Assembly: GCF_029906645.1 (NCBI RefSeq)
Contig: NZ_JARYGZ010000001.1
Location: 1,979,208 to 2,043,207, forward strand
Length of the DNA stretch: 64,000 nt
Direction of reading: 5' to 3'
DNA from: Sphingomonas oryzagri
GTDB taxonomy: Bacteria > Pseudomonadota > Alphaproteobacteria > Sphingomonadales > Sphingomonadaceae
Shown one piece after another: positions 25,795 to 33,301 of this stretch. The notes under the pieces were generated by a model. That model saw nothing but the letters and a program-made list of their open reading frames with translations. It was not told the origin of the DNA and ran no database searches. A program made the translations under genes and the position numbers. Numbering within the stretch: the first letter of the stretch is position 1; each line of letters starts with the position of its first letter.

Positions 25795-26994
25795 ATGCGC
25801 AGTGACTATCTCTTCACGTCCGAGTCCGTGTCCGAAGGGCATCCCGACAAGGTCGCCGACCAGATTTCCGACGCGATCGTCGATCTGTTCCTCTCGAAGG
25901 ATCCGGAGGCGCGCGTCGCCTGCGAGACGATGACCACCACCAACCTCGTCGTCCTGGCCGGTGAAATCCGCGGCAAGGGCATCATGGACAAGGAGGGCAA
26001 TTGGGCGCCGGGCATCCAGGCCGAGATCGAGGAGGCCGTGCGCGGCACGGTGAAGCGGATCGGCTACGAACAGTCCGGCTTCCACTGGCAGGAGTTCCGG
26101 TTCGAGAACAACCTGCACCCGCAGTCCGCCCACATCGCGATGGGCGTCGACGAGAGCGGCAACAAGGATGAGGGCGCCGGCGATCAGGGCATCATGTTCG
26201 GTTACGCCACCGACGAGACGCCGGGCATGATGCCCGCGACGCTCTATTACAGCCACAAGATTCTCGAGACGATGGCGGAGGATCGCCATTCCGGCGCCGC
26301 CCCCTTCCTCGAGCCGGACGCCAAAAGCCAGGTGACGCTGAAGTACGAGAACGGCGTGCCGGTGAGGGCGACCGCGCTGGTCGTCTCGACCCAGCACTCC
26401 GCCGATCTCTCCAATGACGCCGGCCAGAAGCAGCTGCGCGATTACGTGAAGGGCGTCTTCGCCAAGATCCTGCCCGAGGGCTGGCTGCCGGCCGAGGAGC
26501 AGATCTACGTCAACCCGACCGGCCTGTTCGAGATCGGCGGACCGGACGGCGACGCCGGCCTCACCGGCCGCAAGATCATCGTCGACACCTACGGCGGCGC
26601 CAGCCCCCACGGCGGCGGCGCCTTCTCGGGCAAGGATCCGACCAAGGTGGATCGCTCGGCCGCCTATATCGCGCGCTACCTCGCCAAGAACGTGGTCGCC
26701 GCCGGCCTCGCCAAGCGCTGCACGATCCAGCTGAGCTACGCGATCGGCATCGCCGAGCCGCTCAGCATCTATGTCGACACGCACGGCACCGGCACGGTGG
26801 ACGAGGCGAAGATCGAGGCGGCGCTGCCCAAGCTCGTCCGTCTGACGCCCAAGGGCATCCGCGAGCATCTCGGCCTCAACAAGCCGATCTATCAGAAGAC
26901 TGCCGCCTACGGCCATTTCGGCCGCGATGCGGATGGCGATTTCTTCCCTTGGGAAAAGACCGACCTGATCGACCAGCTCAAGGCTGCCGTCTGA
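25795..26994 (+). CDS. metK: S-adenosylmethionine synthase
   Basis: MetK makes S-adenosylmethionine from methionine and ATP. The ATP-binding '[19 protein letters not shown]', the substrate loop region, and the P-loop-like '[16 protein letters not shown]' are all present, with '[12 protein letters not shown]' between. ATG 25795 gives 399 residues, as expected for the alphaproteobacterial form. It is controlled from its own leader, with an operator-like palindrome inside the end of lnt. A hairpin at 27017-27041 follows. Confidence 0.97.
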   Translation: MRSDYLFTSESVSEGHPDKVADQISDAIVDLFLSKDPEARVACETMTTTNLVVLAGEIRGKGIMDKEGNWAPGIQAEIEEAVRGTVKRIGYEQSGFHWQEFRFENNLHPQSAHIAMGVDESGNKDEGAGDQGIMFGYATDETPGMMPATLYYSHKILETMAEDRHSGAAPFLEPDAKSQVTLKYENGVPVRATALVVSTQHSADLSNDAGQKQLRDYVKGVFAKILPEGWLPAEEQIYVNPTGLFEIGGPDGDAGLTGRKIIVDTYGGASPHGGGAFSGKDPTKVDRSAAYIARYLAKNVVAAGLAKRCTIQLSYAIGIAEPLSIYVDTHGTGTVDEAKIEAALPKLVRLTPKGIREHLGLNKPIYQKTAAYGHFGRDADGDFFPWEKTDLIDQLKAAV

Positions 26995-27016
26995 TCGTGG
27001 CGAGATGATCGTGACA

Positions 27017-27041
27017 GGCCGGGCGAACGGTTCGCCCGGCC
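27017..27041 (+). terminator. Hairpin downstream of metK
   Basis: GGCCGGGCGAA (27017-27027) pairs perfectly with TTCGCCCGGCC (27031-27041) over a 3-base loop. No T-run follows, so it may be a weak or Rho-assisted terminator. Confidence 0.6.
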
Positions 27042-27141
27042 CGTAACATTCTCGCGTTAACTTGATCCCGATTAGCAACGGATCTCCGTTTTCCTGCTAG
27101 ACAATCGGGCGATCGTCACCGGGAGGACGACCAGAAGTCGC

Positions 27142-27169
27142 AAGGCCGTGCGCCCATAGCACCGGCCTT
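27142..27169 (+). other. Stable hairpin in the leader of the 62-residue ORF
   Basis: AAGGCCG-TGC (27142-27151) pairs with GCA-C-CGGCCTT (27159-27169) with one bulged base. It lies 20 bases before the small gene at 27189. Its role is unknown; no known riboswitch family was recognised. Confidence 0.4.
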
Positions 27170-27188
27170 CCGGGGACGGAGTCCGCAT

Positions 27189-27377
27189 ATGCACTACCGC
27201 CTTTATGGTCTGCATCCCGTAACCGGCCGCATTACCCAGGGGCGCGATATCAGCGCCACCACCGACGCTGAGGCGATCGCGCTCGGCGAGCGTGAGCATT
27301 CCGGTGCCCCGTTCGAGATCTGGTGCCAGTCGCGCCGGGTATTCAGCAGCGCCGACGACGGCATTGCCGTGCGCTAG
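27189..27377 (+). CDS. Small protein of unknown function (62 residues)
   Basis: The product reads 'MHYRLYGLHPVTGRITQGRD' and continues with an acidic helix ('DAEAIALGERE') and a possible strand ('FEIWCQSRRVF'). The pattern of short beta strands around one helix is like other small sphingomonad hypotheticals. No signal peptide and no recognised domain. The leader contains a hairpin and no clear Shine-Dalgarno sequence (GACGGAG at some distance). It is the last gene before the accessory island. Confidence 0.5.
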   Translation: MHYRLYGLHPVTGRITQGRDISATTDAEAIALGEREHSGAPFEIWCQSRRVFSSADDGIAVR

Positions 27378-27398
27378 GCCGCACGGACGGCTCCCCGA

Positions 27399-28625
27399 TC
27401 AGAACTGGCCTTTGGGATCCAGACCGAAAACCTGCTGGCCTACGAGCGCGTAAATCGCCTGCGTGTCGAGGCTGGCATGGCGCGCCGCCGCGTTGATGTC
27501 GCGCCAGTAGCGCTGGATCGGTGCATCCAGCGCAGCCGATGCGGCCCCCGCCCCCTCGAACAGCAGGTTCACCGCGTCCGCCGCCTGCCGCGCCGAAAAG
27601 CCGATGTCGCGGCGGATGCGAATGCGATCGGCAACGTCCGGTTCCTCGCCCGCACGCACCTTCGCCTCGACCGGCGCAAGGTCTGCGAGCAGCAGCGCCA
27701 GCGCCGCATCGATCCGTGCCTGAGCTTCGCCCGCTCGGGCCTGCGCCTGCGGGTTCTGCGCGACGCTCATCGGAGCGCCGGGCTTGAGCGAGGCCTTCGC
27801 CTTGGTGCGCATCGCCTCGCCATACCAGTCGAGCGCCGCCTGGGCGGTGCCGAGCAGCGGCGCCACCAGGGTCACCGCGCCCATCGTAGCGAAGTTGAAG
27901 CGTGCCATGACATTGTCGGGAACATCCCGCCCCGGCGTGGTGCCCCGCTCGACATCGGCAAAACGGATCACGCGATGTTCGGGCACGAAGATCGGCGTTT
28001 CGGCCAACAACGTCTTGCTTCCGGTGCCCTGCATCCCCGCGACATGCCAGCTTGCCTGATCGATGCCGACATCGGCGCGCGGCACCATGAACCAGCCCAC
28101 GCTCGGCGCTTGCCCCTCCGCCGCGGGCAGCAAGGCGGAAACGAACAGCCAGTCGGAATTGTCGCAATTGCTGGAAAAGGGCCATCGCCCCCACACCCTG
28201 TAGCCGCCGTTCGCCGCGTCGCAATTGCCGGTGGGCACGAACGTGCCGGTGACGAGATGGTCGGCATTGTCGCCCCATATCTCCTCCTGCGCCCGGAGCG
28301 GCCAGTACGCGGCGAGCCAGGCATTGACATTGGCGATCATCGCGCACCATCCGGTGCTGCCGCATCCGCGCCCGATCTCGAAGCCCAGCCGCAGCAAGTC
28401 GCTAGGCCCATATTCGTAGCCGCCGAAGCGCTTTGGCTGGCCGAGCCGATACAGCCCGGCTTCAACCAGAATCCGTGTCACTTCCGCGCTCACTCGGCGG
28501 TCAGCCTCGGTGGCGGCGGCCCGTTCCATCAGCATCGGGCGGAGCGCTCGGGCGCGATCGAGCAATGTCTCGATCGAGGGCGGATCGTCGTTCACGCTCG
28601 CGGCGACCGGCGTCATCACGTTCAT
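27399..28625 (-). CDS. Flavin-dependent monooxygenase, acyl-CoA dehydrogenase fold (HsaA / HpaH-C2 type)
   Basis: An oxygenase component of a two-component flavoprotein monooxygenase, by its acyl-CoA dehydrogenase-like fold and family patterns: 'ILVEAGLYRLGQPKRFGGYE', 'IGRGCGSTGWCAMIANVNAW', 'VWGRWPFSSNCDNSDWLFVS' and 'GMQGTGSKTL'. Relatives hydroxylate phenols using reduced FMN/FAD supplied by a separate reductase. No reductase gene is seen in this window. ATG 28625 has AAGGAGG before it and gives 408 residues. It is divergent from the LysR gene, which probably regulates it. The substrate is likely an aromatic compound, but its identity is unknown. Confidence 0.8.
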   Translation of the reverse strand: MNVMTPVAASVNDDPPSIETLLDRARALRPMLMERAAATEADRRVSAEVTRILVEAGLYRLGQPKRFGGYEYGPSDLLRLGFEIGRGCGSTGWCAMIANVNAWLAAYWPLRAQEEIWGDNADHLVTGTFVPTGNCDAANGGYRVWGRWPFSSNCDNSDWLFVSALLPAAEGQAPSVGWFMVPRADVGIDQASWHVAGMQGTGSKTLLAETPIFVPEHRVIRFADVERGTTPGRDVPDNVMARFNFATMGAVTLVAPLLGTAQAALDWYGEAMRTKAKASLKPGAPMSVAQNPQAQARAGEAQARIDAALALLLADLAPVEAKVRAGEEPDVADRIRIRRDIGFSARQAADAVNLLFEGAGAASAALDAPIQRYWRDINAAARHASLDTQAIYALVGQQVFGLDPKGQF

Positions 28626-28688
28626 GCCATCCTCCTTGTGGTTGGCGAAAGGATACGCCCCGGCGTGTCGGCCGGGAAATTCGGCAGA

Positions 28689-28704
28689 CCGATATAAATA
28701 TCGG
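28689..28704. promoter_or_regulatory. LysR operator-like palindrome
   Basis: CCGATAT-AA-ATATCGG is a palindrome with perfect 7-base arms, in the 161-base space between the divergent monooxygenase and LysR genes. A further half-site, ATATCCGAT, follows directly at 28706-28714. The location fits a LysR-type autoregulatory and activation site. Confidence 0.5.
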
Positions 28705-28786
28705 AATATCCGATGGATGGTGAGATTTTCCCACATTTACCCGATGCCTTGTTGAAACGAAGCCACTACATCGGCATCATCCGTCC

Positions 28787-29701
28787 ATGGCCGATTTCGA
28801 TCTCAATCTGCTGCGGCCGCTCGATGCCCTGCTGGAAACGCGCAGCGTGACCGAGGCCGCGCGACGGATCGGCGTCAGCCAACCGACGATGAGCGGAATG
28901 CTGGCACGGTTGCGCGAACGGATGAGCGACCCCCTGCTGGTTCGCGTCGGCCGCCACATGGAGTTGACTTCACGAGCCGAAACGCTGGCACCCGAGGTGC
29001 GACAGGCGTTGCTCGCCGCGACGCAGGCGATGCGCCCCGTGACCGACTTCGACCCCGCCACCCTTGCCCGCACGTTCCGGATCATGACTTCGGAATTTGG
29101 CCTGTTCCTCATCCTGCCCGTCGTGTTCCGGCGGGCCGAGAGCATGGCGCCGAACCTCCGTTTCGAGACGGTGCTGATCGATCAGCCCGCCGCCAGTGTC
29201 TACACGGGCTCGGTCGATCTCTGCCTGACCGGTGACATACTCGGCCAGGTGGCAGGCGAGATGGCGGCCATGGTGCGTACGCAGACGCTCATGGAGGAGC
29301 ATTTCGTGGGCATCGTGGACGAGACCCATCCGCTCACGGGCGCCGTGACGCTCGACGAACTCCTAGCCTACCCGCATGTCGCAACCCAGTTTCCGGGCAG
29401 TCCGTGGACGGTCGAGGATATCGGCGTCAGCGGCATGTCCGACCGCCATCCACCGCGTGTCCGTGTCGCCAGCTTCCTGGCGCTCGGACGGCTGGTTGCC
29501 GGTACGCGGGCGATCGGCGTAGTCCCTGCCCAGCTCGCCGGGCTGATGCAGACGGGCGATACCCTGCGCACCCTCTCCCTGCCCGATGATTTCGATACCA
29601 TCGCGATCCGCCAGCTCTGGCACGCGCGCCATGATCAGGATCCGGCGCATCGCTGGCTGCGGGCATTGGTCGCCGAGGCGTGTGCCGAGGTGCGCCGCTA
29701 G
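28787..29701 (+). CDS. LysR family transcriptional regulator (NodD/NahR-like)
   Basis: A 304-residue LysR-type regulator. The N-terminal winged helix is 'FDLNLLRPLDALLETRSVTEA' -like through 'RIGVSQPTMSGMLARLRERM' (about residues 4-60), the NodD/NahR style of start. The effector-binding domain follows. It is transcribed divergently from the flavin monooxygenase and shares the palindromic intergenic region with it, so that gene is its most likely target. Its last four bases overlap the end of the convergent P450 gene. The effector is probably an aromatic metabolite. Confidence 0.92.
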   Translation: MADFDLNLLRPLDALLETRSVTEAARRIGVSQPTMSGMLARLRERMSDPLLVRVGRHMELTSRAETLAPEVRQALLAATQAMRPVTDFDPATLARTFRIMTSEFGLFLILPVVFRRAESMAPNLRFETVLIDQPAASVYTGSVDLCLTGDILGQVAGEMAAMVRTQTLMEEHFVGIVDETHPLTGAVTLDELLAYPHVATQFPGSPWTVEDIGVSGMSDRHPPRVRVASFLALGRLVAGTRAIGVVPAQLAGLMQTGDTLRTLSLPDDFDTIAIRQLWHARHDQDPAHRWLRALVAEACAEVRR

Positions 29702-30885
29702 GCGGGCGGCGTCCATGTTGCGCTCAGTTCGGGGATGAAGCTGTAGTCGCCGCCGCCGAAGCGATATTCGGGCGCCTCGTCCACGATCCGGAAATCGGGA
29801 AAGGTGACGAGCAGTTCCTCCAGCACCACCCGCATTTCCATCCGCGCGAGATTGGCACCCGGACAATTGTGGATGCCGAAGCCGAAACTCATGTGGCGGT
29901 TTGTCTCGCGATCGAGTCGAAAGCAGGCGGGTTCCTCGAAGACCGTGGGATCGCGATTGGCCGCCGCCCAGCCGACGTAGACATCTCCGCCCTTCGGAAT
30001 GGTGACGCCCGCCACCTCGACCTCGCCCTTCGTGCGGCGGAAGAAGCCGAAGAAGGGCGGGTGCAGGCGTAGCGCCTCCTCCACCGCGACCGGGATCAGT
30101 GCCGGGTCCGCCGCCAGCCGGTCGCGCCGATCATGGACGGAGAATACCTCGTAGATCAGACTGGCCAGCGCCGAAGTGGTGCTATGGTGGCCCGCGCCCA
30201 GGAAAGCGGCGAGCAGCACGACATAATCGTCGTCATCGAGGCTGCGCCCCTCCACCGTCATTTCGGCGAGCGAGGAGAGGAAGTCGTCGCGGGGCGCGGC
30301 GCGGCGCGCGTGGACTTCGGACACGGTGACGGCAGCGAAATCGGCCTGACGGCGGCCGAATTCATCGGGATCGCCCTGCGCCGCGAACATCGCGATGGCC
30401 GCCTCGCGGATCGGGGGCACGCGATCCTCCTCGATGCCGACGAGGTGGCAGATGGTTTCGGCGGGCACCGGCTCGCACAGTTCGGCGACGATATCGCAGC
30501 CACCGTACGGCGCGATGCGCGCGAGGTGACGGCGCACGTCGGCGCGCACGAATGGCTCCATCGCCTCCGGCGTTTTCGGCGTCACCGCCGCGTTGAAGAT
30601 CGCGCGCCAGGCGCCGTGACGCGGCGGGTCCATCTCCAGCGCGGGGATCGGGTTGCGCGGCAGCATCGGGCGCAGCACCTGCGGCTCGGACGAGAAGGTG
30701 CGGTGATCCGCCATCGCCTTGCGCACGTCCTTGTGGTCGAGCAGCATGTGAAAGCCGTCATGCCCGGTGCTGTGCGCGACCGGGCAGCGCGCCCGCGCCG
30801 CCTCGAACAGAGCGAGGCTCTCGCCCGGCTGGCTGGTGTAGCAGCTCCAACCCACAGGATCATCCGGCAGCTTCTTCTCCTGCAT
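29698..30885 (-). CDS. Cytochrome P450
   Basis: A soluble bacterial class I P450 of 395 residues. The haem loop is 'FGFGIHNCPGANLARMEM' with the Cys ligand near residue 341. The I-helix oxygen-activation motif is 'LGAGHHSTTSALAS' (about residue 230) and the ExxR is 'EEALRLH'. ATG 30885 follows AAGGAGGGG; GTG 30888 is an alternative. No ferredoxin or ferredoxin reductase gene lies in the window, so electron partners must be elsewhere. Its place in the island suggests hydroxylation of the island's substrate or an intermediate. Confidence 0.93.
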   Translation of the reverse strand: MQEKKLPDDPVGWSCYTSQPGESLALFEAARARCPVAHSTGHDGFHMLLDHKDVRKAMADHRTFSSEPQVLRPMLPRNPIPALEMDPPRHGAWRAIFNAAVTPKTPEAMEPFVRADVRRHLARIAPYGGCDIVAELCEPVPAETICHLVGIEEDRVPPIREAAIAMFAAQGDPDEFGRRQADFAAVTVSEVHARRAAPRDDFLSSLAEMTVEGRSLDDDDYVVLLAAFLGAGHHSTTSALASLIYEVFSVHDRRDRLAADPALIPVAVEEALRLHPPFFGFFRRTKGEVEVAGVTIPKGGDVYVGWAAANRDPTVFEEPACFRLDRETNRHMSFGFGIHNCPGANLARMEMRVVLEELLVTFPDFRIVDEAPEYRFGGGDYSFIPELSATWTPPA

Positions 30886-30895
30886 CACCCCTCCT

Positions 30896-30909
30896 TAGTG
30901 TATCCACTA
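30896..30909. promoter_or_regulatory. Palindrome at the P450 ribosome-binding region
   Basis: TAGTG-TATC-CACTA has perfect 5-base arms and overlaps the Shine-Dalgarno region of the P450 gene. It could be an operator for a GntR- or MarR-type repressor. It differs from the shared GGACGTAT-type sites. Confidence 0.35.
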
Positions 30910-30996
30910 TCGAGTCATTGACAGTGGTCTCGCGACCCTCCGGCCGCTCGTACCACGGGGACTATATTCGAGAAAAATCGTAATCGAAAGCATTTT

Positions 30997-31020
30997 GGAC
31001 GTATAAATCCTATCTTGACG
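30997..31020 (+). promoter_or_regulatory. Putative GntR operator and -35 box, site 1
   Basis: GGACGTAT-AAA-TCC (30997-31010) is followed by TATC and TTGACG (31015-31020), a good -35 box. Over 23 bases it differs from the site at 36377 only at the three central bases. It precedes the SnoaL-tautomerase-FAH hydrolase operon. Confidence 0.6.
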
Positions 31021-31085
31021 CCGACGTCGATATTCGCGAAATGTATATCCACTTGATAGGGCGATCCGAGGAACCGGAGGCGAGG

Positions 31086-31514
31086 ATGGTGCAGGATCAT
31101 TGGGTGCTGGCGCGCTTCGCCGCCGTCGACCGCAAAGATATAGACGGCTTCATCGACATGCTGACCGACGATCACGTCTTCCTGTTCGGCGGCCGCCCAC
31201 CGGTGATCGGCAAGGCCGACGCACGCGAGCAGGTGCTGCACTTCTGGTCGCTGATCGGCCGGCTGCGCCACAATATCTGGCGCGTAACGGTCGCCGCCGA
31301 GGACCTGATCTTCGTCGAGGCCGAGGTCGATTATGAGCGGCTCGACGGGCACAGCGTCACCGTGCCCTGCTGCGACGTGATCCGCACGCGCGGCAACCTG
31401 ATCTGCGAACAACGCGCCTATCTCGATCAGGGACCGGTCTGGGCCGAGGCGGCCGGGCAGCATATACCGTGGGCCGCGTTGCGGGCCGAGTTGCAAGCCA
31501 TGCCGTTCGCCTGA
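31086..31514 (+). CDS. SnoaL-like / NTF2-fold protein (first of three in the island)
   Basis: A 142-residue cone-barrel protein. 'FAAVDRKDIDGFIDMLTDDH' and 'VIGKADAREQVLHFWSLIG' match the SnoaL-like pattern and closely resemble the protein encoded at 40020 ('ITGKADARAAFEGFWGSIGG'). Such proteins act as isomerases, dehydratases or cyclases, or bind small hydrophobic compounds. GGAGG at 31076-31080 supports ATG 31086 rather than 31041. It heads a tightly packed operon with the tautomerase and FAH hydrolase (1- and 4-base overlaps), so it may handle a ring-cleavage product. Confidence 0.78.
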   Translation: MVQDHWVLARFAAVDRKDIDGFIDMLTDDHVFLFGGRPPVIGKADAREQVLHFWSLIGRLRHNIWRVTVAAEDLIFVEAEVDYERLDGHSVTVPCCDVIRTRGNLICEQRAYLDQGPVWAEAAGQHIPWAALRAELQAMPFA

Positions 31515-31723
31515 TGCCGATCATCACCGTCAACCTGCTGACCGGACGAGATGCCGCGAAGAAGCGAGTGCTTATCCGCGAGATCGCCGCCGCCGCGGTG
31601 CGCGCGCTGGACGTGCCGTCCGCCTCGGTGCGCGTGATCCTGAACGAAGTGCCGCCCGAGCATTGGGGCATCGGCAACGAGACCAAGGCCGAACAACTGG
31701 AGAGGGCGAAGGAGGGGCAATGA
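31514..31723 (+). CDS. 4-oxalocrotonate tautomerase family protein
   Basis: A 69-residue tautomerase with the catalytic N-terminal proline after Met removal ('MPIITVNLLTGRDAAKKRVL'). 'VRVILNEVPPEHWGIGNE' carries the usual conserved C-terminal sequence of the family. In meta-cleavage pathways such enzymes ketonise 2-hydroxymuconate-type dienols, which fits the neighbouring FAH hydrolase and the extradiol dioxygenase of the island. The start overlaps the preceding stop by one base, and its stop overlaps the next ATG. Confidence 0.92.
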   Translation: MPIITVNLLTGRDAAKKRVLIREIAAAAVRALDVPSASVRVILNEVPPEHWGIGNETKAEQLERAKEGQ

Positions 31724-32634
31724 GCGAGGCATATCGACTGGCGACCGTCGAGCAGGACGGCGCCGCCACCGTGGTGGTCGAGCGCGAGGGGGCGGCGATG
31801 CCACTGGCCGCGTTGCTGGAACCGGGCGACCTCGATCGACTGGGCGGCACGCCCGCCGACATCCTGCCGCTGCTGGCGGATTGGGCGCACTGGTCCGCCG
31901 TGCTGCGCGATCGGATCGCGGCCACCTCGCGCTTCGGCGAAGATACCCTGCCCGCCGCCTCGCTCGCCTTCCTTCCGCCGATCGCGCTGCCCCGCAAACT
32001 GATCTGTATCGGCGCCAATTACCACGATCACATCGCAGAGATGCCGATCCCGATCACACCGACCTACCCGTATTCCTTCCTGATGCCGCCGAGTACGACG
32101 CTGCGCGGGTCGGGCAAGCCCGTGGAGAAGCCGACGATCGCGGAAATGATGGACTATGAAGCCGAGCTTGCCGTGATCATCGGCAAGCGCTGCCGCGACG
32201 TGCCGAAAGAGAGAGCGCTCAACGTCGTCGCCGGCTACGCCAATTTCAACGACCTCTCGGCCCGCGACTGGATCGCCTCACGCCCGCCGATCGGGGTCGA
32301 CTGGGTGAAGCACAAATGCTTCGATGGCTTCGGCCCCATGGGACCGTATTTCGTGCCGTCGGCTTTTGCCGGCGATCCCGACGCGATGCCGGTGCATCTG
32401 TCGGTCAACGGCGTGACGAAGCAGGATTCGTCCACCGCGCAGATGGTCTACGGCGTGGCCGAGATCGTCGCCCACCTCTCCTCGATCATGACGCTGGAGC
32501 CGGGTGACGTGATCGCCACCGGTACGCCAGCCGGTGTTGGCCACGGTCGCAAGCCACCCGAATATCTGCAGCCGGGTGACGTGGTGCGGATGGAGATCGG
32601 CAATCTCGGCGAACTGGTGACGCCGATCGTCTGA
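31720..32634 (+). CDS. Fumarylacetoacetate hydrolase family protein
   Basis: A 304-residue FAH-family enzyme that hydrolyses C-C bonds in beta-diketones, decarboxylates or hydrates oxo-dienoates. The core starts at 'PRKLICIGANYHDHIAEM'. The metal ligands lie in 'DYEAELAVIIG' (E-x-E) and 'NDLSARD' (Asp). 'VIATGTPAGVGHGR' is the usual C-terminal signature. About 80 N-terminal residues form the variable domain. Its position after a tautomerase suggests that it processes a ring-cleavage product in the way HpaG or a 2-oxo-hept-3-ene-dioate pathway hydratase does. The specific reaction is inferred. Confidence 0.9.
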   Translation: MSEAYRLATVEQDGAATVVVEREGAAMPLAALLEPGDLDRLGGTPADILPLLADWAHWSAVLRDRIAATSRFGEDTLPAASLAFLPPIALPRKLICIGANYHDHIAEMPIPITPTYPYSFLMPPSTTLRGSGKPVEKPTIAEMMDYEAELAVIIGKRCRDVPKERALNVVAGYANFNDLSARDWIASRPPIGVDWVKHKCFDGFGPMGPYFVPSAFAGDPDAMPVHLSVNGVTKQDSSTAQMVYGVAEIVAHLSSIMTLEPGDVIATGTPAGVGHGRKPPEYLQPGDVVRMEIGNLGELVTPIV

Positions 32635-32637
32635 AAT

Positions 32638-32764
32638 CCTCCCCCGCAAGGGGGAGGTGGCGCCCTTAGGGCGTCGGAGGGGGCGGACGGCGGATCGATA
32701 GCGGCGACACCGCCCTCCCCCTCCGTCACGCTTCGCGTGCCACCTCCCCCTGGCGGGGGAGGAT
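32638..32764. repeat. Large GC-rich palindromic element between convergent operons
   Basis: It contains the hairpins CTCCCCC-GCAA-GGGGGAG (near 32638-32655) and CGCCC-TTA-GGGCG, the pairing GGAGGGGGCGG with CCGCCCTCCCCCTCC, and a closing CCTCCCCC/GGGGGAGG pair. It is related in style to the repeat at 3459-3559. It lies between the FAH hydrolase and MarR stop codons and could terminate both transcripts. Confidence 0.75.
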
Positions 32765-32770
32765 CAGGGG

Positions 32771-33223
32771 TCAGTCCTCATGTCCGATCAGCACCCTCAG
32801 GCAGCGCAGGAAGTCGCGCCGATCGGCCTCGCTCAGCGGCGAGAGGATTTCGCGCTGCGCGGCGGAGACGGCGGCGATCCGCTCGCCCAGCAGGGCCTCA
32901 CCGCCCGGCGTGATCCGCATCGTCCAGGCACGGTTGTCCTCAGGGTCCCGCTCGCGCGTCACCCATTCGCGTGCGACCATGCGGCCCAGCATCTCCTTGA
33001 GCGTGCTCTTGTCGATCCCGGTCGCGTCGACGAGATCACGCTGCGAGGCGCCCGGCTTCTTGGCGAGCGCGATCAGCAGCGCGATCTGCTGGCGGGTGAC
33101 GTCGTCGCCGACATGCCGGGCGAATATCTCGTAGGAGCGCTGATGATTGCGGCGCAGCAGATGACCCGGCGCATCGAGCAGGCTGAAATCGGCGAGGCGC
33201 CGCCGCAAATCGGGATCGTCCAC
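32771..33223 (-). CDS. MarR family transcriptional regulator
   Basis: A winged-helix repressor of about 150 residues. The recognition region is 'KKPGASQRDLVDATGIDKST' followed by 'LKEMLGRMVAREWVTRERDP', and the wing is 'DPEDNRAWTMRITPGGEALL'. MarR proteins in aromatic-degradation clusters respond to phenolic acids or their CoA esters. GTG 33223 has a clean AAGGAG 5 bases before it; ATG 33247 (eight residues longer) lacks a ribosome site. It is the last gene of the minus-strand VOC-dioxygenase-aldolase operon and may regulate that operon. Confidence 0.88.
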   Translation of the reverse strand: MDDPDLRRRLADFSLLDAPGHLLRRNHQRSYEIFARHVGDDVTRQQIALLIALAKKPGASQRDLVDATGIDKSTLKEMLGRMVAREWVTRERDPEDNRAWTMRITPGGEALLGERIAAVSAAQREILSPLSEADRRDFLRCLRVLIGHED

Positions 33224-33301
33224 ATCATCTCCTTGCACGCTCACCATCGCGGGCGACCATGCCGTGGAGTGCGGCCCCATATCAAGCCGCGGCGCAGACG
33301 G

